Shown: positions 16,361-24,687 of the stretch, piece by piece
How positions within the stretch are numbered: position 1 is the first letter of the stretch
How the letters are laid out: the number at the start of each line of letters is the position of its first letter
From: JBBECE01 sp964574935
GTDB lineage: Bacteria; Pseudomonadota; Alphaproteobacteria; Rhizobiales; Devosiaceae
Reading direction: 5' to 3'
Assembly (NCBI GenBank): GCA_964574935.1
Contig: CAZNOZ010000012.1
Coordinates: forward strand, 4,930 to 68,929
Length of the DNA: 64,000 nucleotides
Notes under the pieces: model-generated
The model's input: only the letters and a program-made list of their open reading frames with translations
What the model was told of the DNA's origin: nothing
The model's database searches: none
Position numbers and translations under genes: made by a program

Positions 16361-17773
16361 ATGGCACACGCGGCGCCCCAGATCGGCGGCAAGATCAGAA
16401 GAGTGCGACGCCAGAGGCATATCGCCCAGGCCGAGCTTGCCCAGTCGGTCGGCATTTCGGCCAGCTACCTCAATCTGATCGAGCACAACCGGCGCAACAT
16501 CACGGTGCCGCTGCTGTTCAAAATCGCCGGCTATTTCGGCATGGAGCCCGGCGAGCTGGCGGACGGCGACGAGACGCAGGTCGTGGGCGACCTCATGGAG
16601 GCCTTCGGCGACGACCTGTTCGCCGACATCGATCTGACCAACCAGGAGATCCGCGACCTGGGTCACTCGAACCCGACGGCGGCGCGCGCCGTGCTGCGAT
16701 TGTTCGACAGATACCGGCAGCTGTCGAAAGCGCGGCACGCGGGGTTGCAGGCCGAGGAAAGCGAAGGCGCAGACTATCACCTGGCCACCGATACGATCTC
16801 CGACTTCCTCCAGGAGAACTCCAACTACTTTCCTGCTCTCGAGCAGGCGGCCGACCGGGTGCGCGCGGACGTGGACGCGGCCTCAGACAGTTTGGAACAA
16901 GGGCTGCGCACCTACCTGCTCAACGTATTCGGCGTCGATTGGCGCAACACTTCGCTGCCGCATGGAATCGCCCGAAGCTTGAGCGGCGACGCCCGGCTGC
17001 TGGAGGTCGCCGACGTGCTGCCGCGCGAGTCGGCGGTGTTCACGGTGGCGCAGTTCCTGGGTCAGCTCGCGGCGAAGTCCGAAATGGACGCGATCATCGC
17101 CGGGGCCAGCCTGCCGGAATCCGACGCCCTGCCGCTGGCGCGCAATGTGCTCGCCGCCTATTTCGCCGCGGCGCTCATCATGCCCTACGAGTCCTTCCAC
17201 AAGGCGTGCACCGAATACCGCTACGACATCGACAGGCTGGGGCATCGCTTCTCCGCCAGCTTCGAGCAGGTGTGCCACCGGATGACCACCCTGCAGCGGC
17301 CGGGCCTGTCCGGCGTGCCGATGCATCTTGTGCGCACCGATATCGCGGGCAACATTTCCAAGCGCTTCACGCTGTCGGGCATTCACATTCCAAGGCACGC
17401 CGGCGCCTGCCCGCGATGGAACGTCTACTCGGCCTTCCTGCAGCCGGGCCGCATCAACGTTCAGGTCAGCCAAATGCCGGATGGAGAGACGTTCTTCTGC
17501 ATCGCGCGCAGTTTCGACAAGGGCGGGTACAGACACCTCGCGCACCGCAGGCATTTCTCGATCGGGCTGGGCTGCCGCATCGAGCACGCCGGCAAGCTGA
17601 TCTACTCCGACGGTATTGACCTGGAGAACACCAGCCAGATCGTCCCGATCGGCGTGAGCTGCCACATCTGCCCGCGCCTGAAGTGCGAGCATCGGGCCCA
17701 CCCACCCGCCAATCATCGCCTGAAACTCGACGAATCCGTGCGCGCCGAGAGCCTCTACGGCAAGATCAACTAG
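16361..17773 (+). CDS. XRE-family regulator with ImmA/IrrE-DUF2083 region (ScfR/RamB-like)
   Basis: Regulator of 470 residues. The N-terminal helix-turn-helix (about 10-65) contains AELAQSVGISASYLNLIEHN. The central part matches the ImmA/IrrE-like and DUF2083 domains of short-chain fatty-acid regulators (LIMPYESFHKACTEYRYDID, MTTLQRPGLSGVP, RTDIAGNISKRF), but no HExxH protease motif is seen. The C-terminus has closely spaced cysteines (CHICPRLKCEH). The ATG at 16361 starts just before the HTH; an in-frame ATG at 16310 lies in the operator region. Divergent from aceA, so it probably controls the glyoxylate cycle in response to acetyl- or propionyl-CoA-linked signals, as RamB does. Confidence 0.88.
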   Translation: MAHAAPQIGGKIRRVRRQRHIAQAELAQSVGISASYLNLIEHNRRNITVPLLFKIAGYFGMEPGELADGDETQVVGDLMEAFGDDLFADIDLTNQEIRDLGHSNPTAARAVLRLFDRYRQLSKARHAGLQAEESEGADYHLATDTISDFLQENSNYFPALEQAADRVRADVDAASDSLEQGLRTYLLNVFGVDWRNTSLPHGIARSLSGDARLLEVADVLPRESAVFTVAQFLGQLAAKSEMDAIIAGASLPESDALPLARNVLAAYFAAALIMPYESFHKACTEYRYDIDRLGHRFSASFEQVCHRMTTLQRPGLSGVPMHLVRTDIAGNISKRFTLSGIHIPRHAGACPRWNVYSAFLQPGRINVQVSQMPDGETFFCIARSFDKGGYRHLAHRRHFSIGLGCRIEHAGKLIYSDGIDLENTSQIVPIGVSCHICPRLKCEHRAHPPANHRLKLDESVRAESLYGKIN

Positions 17774-18345
17774 CGATGCTTGGAGACGCGGTCAGGCCCG
17801 GCGTCGGCACGACGATCCGAGGACCGGTGCGCGGGTCGGCCACCGCGTCGTGGTGGCCTTGATGCGGGTGAAAAAGCGGACGGTTTCCGTGCCGAGCGTC
17901 GCGTGGTCGCCGAAGCCTTCCGCCCGCCAAAGCCGTGAACCGCCATCGGCATTCGCACAGGAAACCCTGGAGTATCGTCGGGGGCAACGATGCGCGGAGA
18001 CGCACGATCGCCGTTTGAAGCCAGCGCGCTACGCAAAGACCTCGATCCCGCCCCTGGCCGGACGTGACGGCCAGCCCCGGTGCGGCCAGCTTCCACCACC
18101 CACGCGATCTTGCCGCGCCAACCGGAGAGCCTGCAATTCGGTTCCAGAGAGCACGGGTCCGGAAGGCTCTCGCGCGCGGCCCGGCGTTCGGGCAAGATGA
18201 CGCTCTCGGGCGCGAGGCGAGGCGAGCGCGCGCATGCGGCGTCGCAGCCCGATCGGTCGAGCCCTCGCCTTTCCGACGGCGCTCGCGTGAGAGACGATCG
18301 GGCGACGAGCCCGGATTTGGAGATGACGACAAGAGGAACAAGCTA
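17774..18345. other. 572-bp stretch with no recognised gene
   Basis: Very GC-rich sequence between the XRE regulator and the dehydrogenase gene. Open frames exist on both strands but are rich in Arg, Ala and Pro and match no family by eye. A sugar-type promoter for the downstream pair must lie here, but no convincing element stands out. A decayed gene cannot be excluded. Confidence 0.5.
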
Positions 18346-19368
18346 GTGAACCAAGCAGCATTTTACCGTGGAAACCGCACCTTCGCAGTCGGGGACGCCC
18401 CCTCGGCGTCCGCCGGCCCCGGCGAGATCGCCATCGATGTGGCCTATTGCGGAATTTGCGGCACGGACCTGCATGTCTTCCACGGCGACATGGATGCCCG
18501 GGTCGGCGACAACCGGATCATCGGCCACGAAATGTCGGGGCGCATCGCCGCGCTCGGCGCGGGCGTCACCGGTCACGCCGTCGGCGATGCCGTGGTCGTG
18601 CGGCCGCTCGCCCATTGCGGCGAGTGCCCGGCCTGCAAGGCGGGTTTCACCCACATTTGCCACAATCTGAAGTTCCTCGGGCTCGATCGCGACGGCGGCA
18701 TGCAGTCAAGCTGGGTCGTCCCCGACTACACCGTGCACACGCTGCCCGCCGGGATCAGCCTCAAGCACGCGGCCCTGATCGAGCCGCTCGCGGTGGCCTG
18801 CCACGATGTGCGGCGCTCCAGGCTGAAGGCAGGCGAGCGCGCCGCGGTGATCGGCGGTGGACCGATCGGCGTGCTGATCGCCCTGGTCGCGGGCAGGCTT
18901 GGCGCCGAGGTCACCGTGTGCGAGATCAACCCGGCGCGGCGCGACAAGGCCGCGCAAATGGGCTTGACCGCCGTCGATCCGGTGGCGACCGACATCGCCA
19001 GGCAGTTTCAGGAGCGCCACGGCGGGGCGGATGTCGTCTTTGAGGTCTCCGGCTCCGATGCCGGCGCCGCGTTCATGACCACGATCGCCGCCACGCGCGG
19101 GCGGATCGTCATCGTGGGCATCAACAACCGCAAGCCGCCCGTCGACCTGTTTCAGTTCTTCTGGCGCGAGCTCGATCTGATCGGCGCCAGGGTTTACGAA
19201 CATGAGGACTACGAACAGGCGATCGCCCTGGTGGCCGAGAAAACGTTCGACTTCGACGGCTTTATCTCCGAGGTCCGCGATCTGGGCGAAATTCAGCAGG
19301 CCTTCGACACGCTCGACAACAACCCCGAAGCCATGAAGATCCTGCTGCGCGTGGGAGCAGGGGCATGA
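18346..19368 (+). CDS. Zinc-dependent alcohol (sugar) dehydrogenase, MDR family, GTG start
   Basis: Medium-chain zinc dehydrogenase of 340 residues. The catalytic zinc site is formed by C in GICGTD and HE in IIGHEMSG. A structural zinc lobe follows (HCGECPACKAGFTHIC), then the NAD motif GGGPIGVL. The GTG at 18346 was chosen: AGAGGA lies upstream, and the residues from there match family starts. It overlaps the next gene by 4 bp. The pairing with a KduD-like enzyme suggests oxidation of a sugar acid, e.g. in uronate or galactonate breakdown. Confidence 0.88.
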   Translation: MNQAAFYRGNRTFAVGDAPSASAGPGEIAIDVAYCGICGTDLHVFHGDMDARVGDNRIIGHEMSGRIAALGAGVTGHAVGDAVVVRPLAHCGECPACKAGFTHICHNLKFLGLDRDGGMQSSWVVPDYTVHTLPAGISLKHAALIEPLAVACHDVRRSRLKAGERAAVIGGGPIGVLIALVAGRLGAEVTVCEINPARRDKAAQMGLTAVDPVATDIARQFQERHGGADVVFEVSGSDAGAAFMTTIAATRGRIVIVGINNRKPPVDLFQFFWRELDLIGARVYEHEDYEQAIALVAEKTFDFDGFISEVRDLGEIQQAFDTLDNNPEAMKILLRVGAGA

Positions 19369-20129
19369 GCGTGCTCGACACCTTCGGCCTCGCCGGCCGC
19401 ACGGCCCTGGTCACAGGGGCCAAGCGCGGCATCGGATTCGCCATGGCGCAGGCGCTGGCCGAAGCGGGCGCCGACATCATCGGGGTCAGTGCCACGCTCG
19501 AGCCGAGCGGCAGCGACATCGAGAAGGTCGTCGTGGCGACGGGGCGCAATTTCACCGGATACCGGTGCGATTTCTCCGATCGCTCAGCGCTCAAGGCGTT
19601 CCTGGGCGAGATTGCGGACAAACCAGTCGACATCCTGGTCAACAACGCCGGGACCATCAAACGCGCGCCCGCGGCCGAGCATGGTGACGAGATCTGGGAC
19701 GAGGTGATCGAAACCAACCTCACCGCGCCCTTCATCATCGCCCGCGAGATCGGAAACGGGATGCTCGAACGCGGGCACGGCAAGATCATCTTCACGGCGT
19801 CCCTGCTCACCTTTCAGGGCGGCATCAACGTGCCCGGCTACGCCGCGAGCAAGGGCGGGCTGGGACAGGTGGTGATGGCGCTCTCGAACGAGTGGGCGGG
19901 ACGCGGCATCAACGTCAACGCCATCGCGCCGGGGTACATCGCGACCGACAACACCGAGGCGCTGCGCAACGATCCCGAACGCTCCAAGGCCATTCTCGAC
20001 CGCATTCCGGCCAGGCGCTGGGGCGAGGCGTCCGATTTCGCGGGCCCCGTGGTGTTCCTCGCCTCGTCGGCTTCGGACTATGTGAACGGCCACATCATGC
20101 TGGTGGACGGGGGCTGGATGGGCCGCTGA
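19365..20129 (+). CDS. kduD: KduD-like 2-dehydro-3-deoxygluconate 5-dehydrogenase (SDR)
   Basis: Short-chain dehydrogenase of 254 residues. NAD motif TGAKRGIG near residue 18, NNAG near 91, catalytic Ser-Tyr-Lys in ASLLTFQGG and YAASKGG, and the C-terminal VDGGWMGR. The segment TASLLTFQGGINVPGYAASK and the stretch DNTEALRNDPERSKAILDRI match KduD, which interconverts 2,5-diketo-3-deoxygluconate and 2-keto-3-deoxygluconate in pectin or uronate breakdown. The overlapping upstream dehydrogenase supports a sugar-acid pathway. Other SDRs of gluconate metabolism (IdnO) are an alternative. Confidence 0.8.
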   Translation: MSVLDTFGLAGRTALVTGAKRGIGFAMAQALAEAGADIIGVSATLEPSGSDIEKVVVATGRNFTGYRCDFSDRSALKAFLGEIADKPVDILVNNAGTIKRAPAAEHGDEIWDEVIETNLTAPFIIAREIGNGMLERGHGKIIFTASLLTFQGGINVPGYAASKGGLGQVVMALSNEWAGRGINVNAIAPGYIATDNTEALRNDPERSKAILDRIPARRWGEASDFAGPVVFLASSASDYVNGHIMLVDGGWMGR

Positions 20130-20313
20130 CGGGGCCGGCGGCACGGACTGCGAAACGTCCGGACCGCCCGCAAGACCTACCGGCCCGGCGGCCGGCGGCT
20201 GCACCGTCCCTGGCGCGCCTTGGACGCGCGAACCTGCCCGAGGCGCGTCGGCGCGCCGGACCTCAGGCGAGCCAGGACATGCTCGCGAGGTACAAGGGTC
20301 TTGTCGAGGGAAG

Positions 20314-20389
<76 letters not shown>

Positions 20390-20480
20390 CGAGGCCCGCC
20401 GAAGCGGCGGATTTCGCCGGGCGCGTTATAGGGTCCGCGCCGGGGCCTGTCCAGCACGCGGCGGCGCGCTGCACTCGCCC

Positions 20481-20690
20481 TTAGAATTCCGCCTCGTCAG
20501 CGCCTTCCGCCGCGGCCGCTTCGTCCTCGTCGTGACGGGCCGGAATGACGTAGGCGCCGGTCAGCCAGCGGTTGAGGTCGATGTCGGCGCAGCGATTCGA
20601 GCAGAACGGAAAAACCTTGTTCATCGACGGCTTGCCGCAGATCGGGCAGCTGGTGCGGGGGCGCAGGCGGCTTACATTTTCATCGGACAC
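20481..20690 (-). CDS. yacG: DNA gyrase inhibitor YacG
   Basis: Small zinc protein of 69 residues. Four cysteines, C15 and C18 (CPIC) and C30 and C34 (CSNRC), bind zinc; the segment ADIDLNRWLTGAYVIP is typical. In E. coli YacG binds GyrB and inhibits gyrase. The acidic tail (EDEAAAAEGADEAEF) is common in alphaproteobacterial versions. It starts six bases after the maf stop. Confidence 0.95.
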   Translation of the reverse strand: MSDENVSRLRPRTSCPICGKPSMNKVFPFCSNRCADIDLNRWLTGAYVIPARHDEDEAAAAEGADEAEF

Positions 20691-20696
20691 GGGCGG

Positions 20697-21335
20697 TCAC
20701 GCTCCGCTCAGGGCGGCCTGGTTGAGCCAGTTGAAATGAACCGGGTAGCCCTCCCCGGTCAGCAACGCCACCGTCTCGTGCAGCGGCAGACCGACGACGC
20801 CGGTATAGGAACCCTGCAGCTTGACGATGAAGGAGCCGGCGATGCCCTGGATGGCGTAGCCGCCGGCCTTGCCACGCCATTCCGCGCTCGCCAGATACGC
20901 CTCCATCTCCACATTGGAAAGGCGCTTGAAGCGCACCCGCGTCTCGACGGTCCGCTTGCGGGCGTGGCCGTTGGCGTTGATCAGGCACAGGCCCGAAAAC
21001 ACCCGGTGCGAGCGTCCCGACAACAGGCGCAGGGCGGCGGAGGCCTCCTCGAGGGTTTCGGTCTTGGGCAATATGCGCCGGCCGACCGCGACCACGGTGT
21101 CGGCGGCCAGGACCAGCGCGCCCTCGCCGATGCCGGACTGGCGAGCCTTGTAGACCGCCGTCAACGCCTTGGTGTGGGCCAGGCGGGTGGCCAGGCGGCG
21201 GGGCAGCTCCCCCTTTTCGGCGGCCTCGTCGATCTGGGTGGGCACCAGGTGATCGGGCTCGACCCCGACCTGCTGCAACAGCGCCAGCCGGCGGGGGGAG
21301 GCGGAAGCCAGAATCAATTCGGGGCGGCGGGCCAT
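20697..21335 (-). CDS. maf: Maf-like nucleoside triphosphate pyrophosphatase
   Basis: House-cleaning pyrophosphatase of 212 residues that hydrolyses non-canonical or excess nucleoside triphosphates to monophosphates. Family motifs: ASASPRR (residues 10-16), LVLAADTVV (with the catalytic aspartate), LSGRSHRVFSG and GKAGGYAIQG followed by SFIVKLQGSYTGVVGLPL. It lies between infA and yacG, the usual order in Hyphomicrobiales. Confidence 0.95.
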   Translation of the reverse strand: MARRPELILASASPRRLALLQQVGVEPDHLVPTQIDEAAEKGELPRRLATRLAHTKALTAVYKARQSGIGEGALVLAADTVVAVGRRILPKTETLEEASAALRLLSGRSHRVFSGLCLINANGHARKRTVETRVRFKRLSNVEMEAYLASAEWRGKAGGYAIQGIAGSFIVKLQGSYTGVVGLPLHETVALLTGEGYPVHFNWLNQAALSGA

Positions 21336-21379
21336 GGCGGTTCGCGGTTCTCAGTGACGAGGAAGGCGGCCCCGCCGCT

Positions 21380-21598
21380 TCACCGGAAGCGGTAGGTGAT
21401 CCGTCCCTTGGTCAGATCGTAGGGGGTCATCTCGACCAGAACCTTGTCCCCGGCGAGTACCCGGATGCGGTTCTTGCGCATGCGGCCGGCGGTGTGGGCG
21501 ATGATCTCGTGGTCGTTCTCGAGCTTCACGCGGAAGGTCGCGTTGGGCAGCAGTTCCACGACCACGCCCGGAAACTCGAGCACCTCTTCTTTTGCCAT
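21380..21598 (-). CDS. infA: Translation initiation factor IF-1
   Basis: 72-residue OB-fold protein that binds the A site of the 30S subunit during initiation. The sequence MAKEEVLEFPGVVVELLPNA and the end LTKGRITYRFR are diagnostic. The ATG at 21598 is preceded by GGGAGA. Confidence 0.98.
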   Translation of the reverse strand: MAKEEVLEFPGVVVELLPNATFRVKLENDHEIIAHTAGRMRKNRIRVLAGDKVLVEMTPYDLTKGRITYRFR

Positions 21599-21673
21599 TG
21601 GGTCTCCCGAATGCGCCACCGGCGGCTGCACACGCCGCCGGTCCGGCCGGATTGGCCGGCAAACTACATAATC

Positions 21674-22624
21674 TCAATTGCTTTGTGAACCATCGCCCAG
21701 CAAGGGTTGCAGGCGCTCGCCCACCTGCCGGTCGAGTTCGTCGCGCAGGCGCCGATAGGCCTGGCGGCGCTGCTCGCGGTTTCCGTCGACCTCGGTCGGA
21801 TCGGCGACCGGCCAGTGCTCGACGGCGCCGAAATCGAGATCGGCCCGCTCGACGGCGGCGGGGGCGTCGTCGGACAGGGTCACGACGAGATCGAAATGGG
21901 TCGCGGCCAGTTCCTCCAGTCCGTGGGGCGAGTGCACGGACATGTCGACGCCGACCTCCTCCATCACCTCGTGCACGAAGCTGTCGACCTTGCCCGAGGT
22001 GACGCCCGCCGAGCGGGCGACGATGCGGCCGGGGAAGCGCTTGCGGGCGAGGGAAGCGGCCATCGGCGATCGCACCGAATTCAGCGAGCACACGAACAGC
22101 ACGCTCGGCACGCCGGCGGTGGCGGCATCGGGCCGCTCGGCCTGCGGATGCAGGGCGCAAATCAGGGTGAACAGGCGCCGGGCCGTGTTGATATCGAGTT
22201 CGAGCTTGCCTTTCAGACGCGCGCGCAAGAGCTCGGCGGCATCGTTGTGGAGCCCGCGCCTTCCCATGTCGACGGCCTCGATGCGATGCGCGGATGCGGA
22301 GTGGATGGCCTCGAAATAGCTCTCGCGCACCCGGAAATAATCGCGGATGAGGCCACGGAAGGGGCTGAGCGAGAGCAGATGCGCCGTGATGGGCGCATAG
22401 GTGTGGGGATCGCGAACCTCGACCGCCAGGTGGTTGCCGAGGATCGACAGGTGCAGCGCGAACGGTCCCTGGGCGGGCTTGGTCGGCGCGAAACGGTTCT
22501 CCTCGAGCAGATCAAAGATGGCGACCCGCCGCTCGTGGGCGTGCACCGGATCGACCGAAACGATGGCCGTGGGGTCGAGGGTGACCGCGACCAGCCGGTC
22601 GGTCTTCGGGTCCAGGTTGCGCAT
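21674..22624 (-). CDS. UPF0262 domain fused to a low-molecular-weight protein tyrosine phosphatase
   Basis: 316 residues with two parts. Residues 1-160 are a UPF0262 protein (HERRVAIFDLLEENRF, HLSILGNHLAVEV, LLSLSPFRGLIRDYF), function unknown. Residues 172-310 are a low-molecular-weight phosphatase/arsenate-reductase fold: the P-loop VCSLNSVRSPMA with C179 and R185, and a later DP (near 275) as candidate general acid. In related bacteria these are usually two adjacent genes in this same place between hisD and infA, so this looks like a natural fusion with a linker near 161-171. It starts 11 bases after hisD. Confidence 0.88.
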   Translation of the reverse strand: MRNLDPKTDRLVAVTLDPTAIVSVDPVHAHERRVAIFDLLEENRFAPTKPAQGPFALHLSILGNHLAVEVRDPHTYAPITAHLLSLSPFRGLIRDYFRVRESYFEAIHSASAHRIEAVDMGRRGLHNDAAELLRARLKGKLELDINTARRLFTLICALHPQAERPDAATAGVPSVLFVCSLNSVRSPMAASLARKRFPGRIVARSAGVTSGKVDSFVHEVMEEVGVDMSVHSPHGLEELAATHFDLVVTLSDDAPAAVERADLDFGAVEHWPVADPTEVDGNREQRRQAYRRLRDELDRQVGERLQPLLGDGSQSN

Positions 22625-22635
22625 CTTCGGTCGGG

Positions 22636-23928
22636 TCAGCGGTTCAGCCGGATGGCGATCGAGCGGCCGTGCGCGGGCAGGCCCTCGGCGTCGGCGAGCC
22701 GCTCGGCAGGTTCAGCCAGCTCGGCGAGGCTGGTCGGGTCACACTCCAAAATCGAGGTGCGCTTCATGAAGTCGGCAACCCCCAACCCGGACGCGAAGCG
22801 CGCCGAGCGGGCCGTGGGCAGCACGTGATTGGTGCCGCCGACATAATCGCCGATTGCCTCGGGCGTCGAATGGCCCATGAAGATGGCGCCGGCATTGACG
22901 ATCCGCGAGGCGATCGCTTCGGGTTCGTCAATGGCCAGCTCGACATGCTCGGGCGCGTAGCGGTTGCAGATGTCGATGGCCTCGTCGAGGCTGGAGGCGA
23001 TCGCCACCAGCCCATGATCCTGCCAACCCGCGGCGGTCAACTCGGCGCGCTCGAGGGTTGCAAGCTGGCGATCGACCTCCGCGACGACGGCGTCGGCCAA
23101 GGCCGGATCGGTGGTCACGAGAATCCCCCTCGCCCCGGCGCCATGTTCGGTCTGCGCCAGCAGGTCGGCGGCAACCCAGACCGGGTTGGCGGAGCGGTCG
23201 GCGATGATCAGAACTTCGGATGGGCCGGCGATCATGTCGATGCCGACAATCCCGAACACCTGGCGCTTGGCGGCGGCCACATAGGCGTTGCCGGGCCCCA
23301 CGATCTTGTCCACCGGATGGACGGTGTGGGTGCCGTAGGCGAGCGCTGCGATCGCCTGGGCACCGCCGATCCGGTAGATCTCGGTGATGCCGGCGATGCG
23401 TGCCGCCGCGAGCACGGCGGGGTTGAGCGCGCCGTCGGGGGCCGGCACGACCATGGCAATGCGTTCGACCCCGGCGACCCGCGCCGGCACGGCGCACATC
23501 AGTACCGTGGAGGGGTAGCTCGCCAGCCCGCCGGGCACGTAGATCCCGGCCGAAGCCACCGGGTTCCACACCGTCCCCAGCGTCACGCCGAGCTCGTCGG
23601 TGTAGACGTGGTCGGCCGGGCGCTGCTTGAGGTGGTGGGCTTCCAGGCGGTCGTGGGCGGTTTGCAACGCCTCGACCACCGCGACGTCGGCGCGCTCGGC
23701 CAGGGTGTCGATCTCGTGTTCGCTCAATCTGAGCTCGGCGGGGCCGACCCTCGCCCGATCGAACTTCGCGGTCAGCTCGCAGAGGGCCTCGTCACCGCGC
23801 GCGCGAATGTCGGCGATGATTTCGGCAACCGCGGTCTCGACCGCGTCGGAGGTCTCCAGCCGATTGCCAAGCAACGCCGCGAACGCCTTCTCGAAGCCGG
23901 CATCGCGGGTATCCAACCGTTGCGGCAT
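22636..23928 (-). CDS. hisD: Histidinol dehydrogenase
   Basis: Catalyses the last two oxidations of histidine biosynthesis, L-histidinol to L-histidine with two NAD. 430 residues. Motifs: GIYVPGGLASYPSTVLM, KIVGPGNAYVAAAKR, DMIAGPSEVLIIAD, EHGAGA with the zinc-site residues, APEHVEL, and GGTNHVLPTARSARFASGL. The ATG at 23928 follows the DUF2948 stop by seven bases. The other his genes are not in this window. Confidence 0.97.
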   Translation of the reverse strand: MPQRLDTRDAGFEKAFAALLGNRLETSDAVETAVAEIIADIRARGDEALCELTAKFDRARVGPAELRLSEHEIDTLAERADVAVVEALQTAHDRLEAHHLKQRPADHVYTDELGVTLGTVWNPVASAGIYVPGGLASYPSTVLMCAVPARVAGVERIAMVVPAPDGALNPAVLAAARIAGITEIYRIGGAQAIAALAYGTHTVHPVDKIVGPGNAYVAAAKRQVFGIVGIDMIAGPSEVLIIADRSANPVWVAADLLAQTEHGAGARGILVTTDPALADAVVAEVDRQLATLERAELTAAGWQDHGLVAIASSLDEAIDICNRYAPEHVELAIDEPEAIASRIVNAGAIFMGHSTPEAIGDYVGGTNHVLPTARSARFASGLGVADFMKRTSILECDPTSLAELAEPAERLADAEGLPAHGRSIAIRLNR

Positions 23929-23935
23929 CGGGCGA

Positions 23936-24382
23936 CTACGCTTCTTCGGCGAGATCGTGCGCGGGGCGGCCATGCGCGCTCCAGGCGGCACCGAGATCCT
24001 TCAGCCGGGCCTCCAGGCATTCGACATGGAGCTGCAGCGTGCCGCCGCCGGCGAAAGCGATGGTGACCACGCCGGATGGTGCCTGGTTCGGCTCGAAGGT
24101 GATGGACAACAGTTCAAGGACGCCGTCGGTGGCCGCCATGTTGACGCCGGAGACCTGCACCGCATCGACATTGTCGAAGTGAAGCGCGGCGCGCCGGCGC
24201 TGACCCTTGCGGGAGCTGCCGGTTTCGGCCTCCCAGGCGAACCGGTTCATCAGGAACGCGAAGCGCCGGTCGGCCTTCGCGAAGCCCATGTCGCCGACGC
24301 GTATGACGGCGTCCTGGGTGTAGGCCGAAATGACCTCCAGGTCCTCGCTGTCCACGGCCAGCAGTTTGAGTTCGCTCGTCAT
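23936..24382 (-). CDS. DUF2948 family protein
   Basis: 148 residues, function unknown. It starts MTSELKLLAVDSEDLEVISA and contains the typical AFLMNRFAWEAE, then a predicted beta-rich C-terminal half ending LEARLKDLGAAW. Genes of this family sit between murA and hisD in many alphaproteobacteria, exactly as here. ATG 24382 chosen over 24424 because the family begins there. Confidence 0.9.
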   Translation of the reverse strand: MTSELKLLAVDSEDLEVISAYTQDAVIRVGDMGFAKADRRFAFLMNRFAWEAETGSSRKGQRRRAALHFDNVDAVQVSGVNMAATDGVLELLSITFEPNQAPSGVVTIAFAGGGTLQLHVECLEARLKDLGAAWSAHGRPAHDLAEEA

Positions 24383-24477
24383 CGGATCCTCGATCGGCGT
24401 CCCTGGCGGCCGCCGGGGCGGCATCGGATTGGCCGCCTGCTAGGTAATGTCCCGGGCCTCAAAGCTCAATAGGGGCA

Positions 24478-24687
24478 CGCCTCAGACTTGGGCACGCCGC
24501 CTCAAATCAGCCGGCCAGCCGCTCGATCTCGGNNNNNNNNNNNNNNNNNNNNNNNNNNNNNNNNNNNNNNNNNNNNNNNNNNNNNNNNNNNNNNNNNNNN
24601 NNNNNNNNNNNNNNNNNNNNNNNNNNNNNNNNCGCCTCAGACTTGGGCACGCCGCCTCAAATCAGCCGGCCAGCCGCTCGATCTCGG
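24478..24687. other. Assembly gap (100 N) with a 55-bp identical sequence on both sides
   Basis: The 55 bases 24478-24532 are repeated exactly at 24633-24687, on either side of a 100-N run (24533-24632). The repeated part covers the last codons and stop of murA. This is what is seen when two contigs overlap by one assembly k-mer but were joined with a fixed spacer, so the left copy is probably an artefact. Confidence 0.85.

Noticed and set aside
17766..18341. 191-codon minus-strand frame in the gap after the XRE gene
   Set aside because: Low-complexity Arg/Pro/Ala content, no motif, no ribosome site; treated as noncoding.
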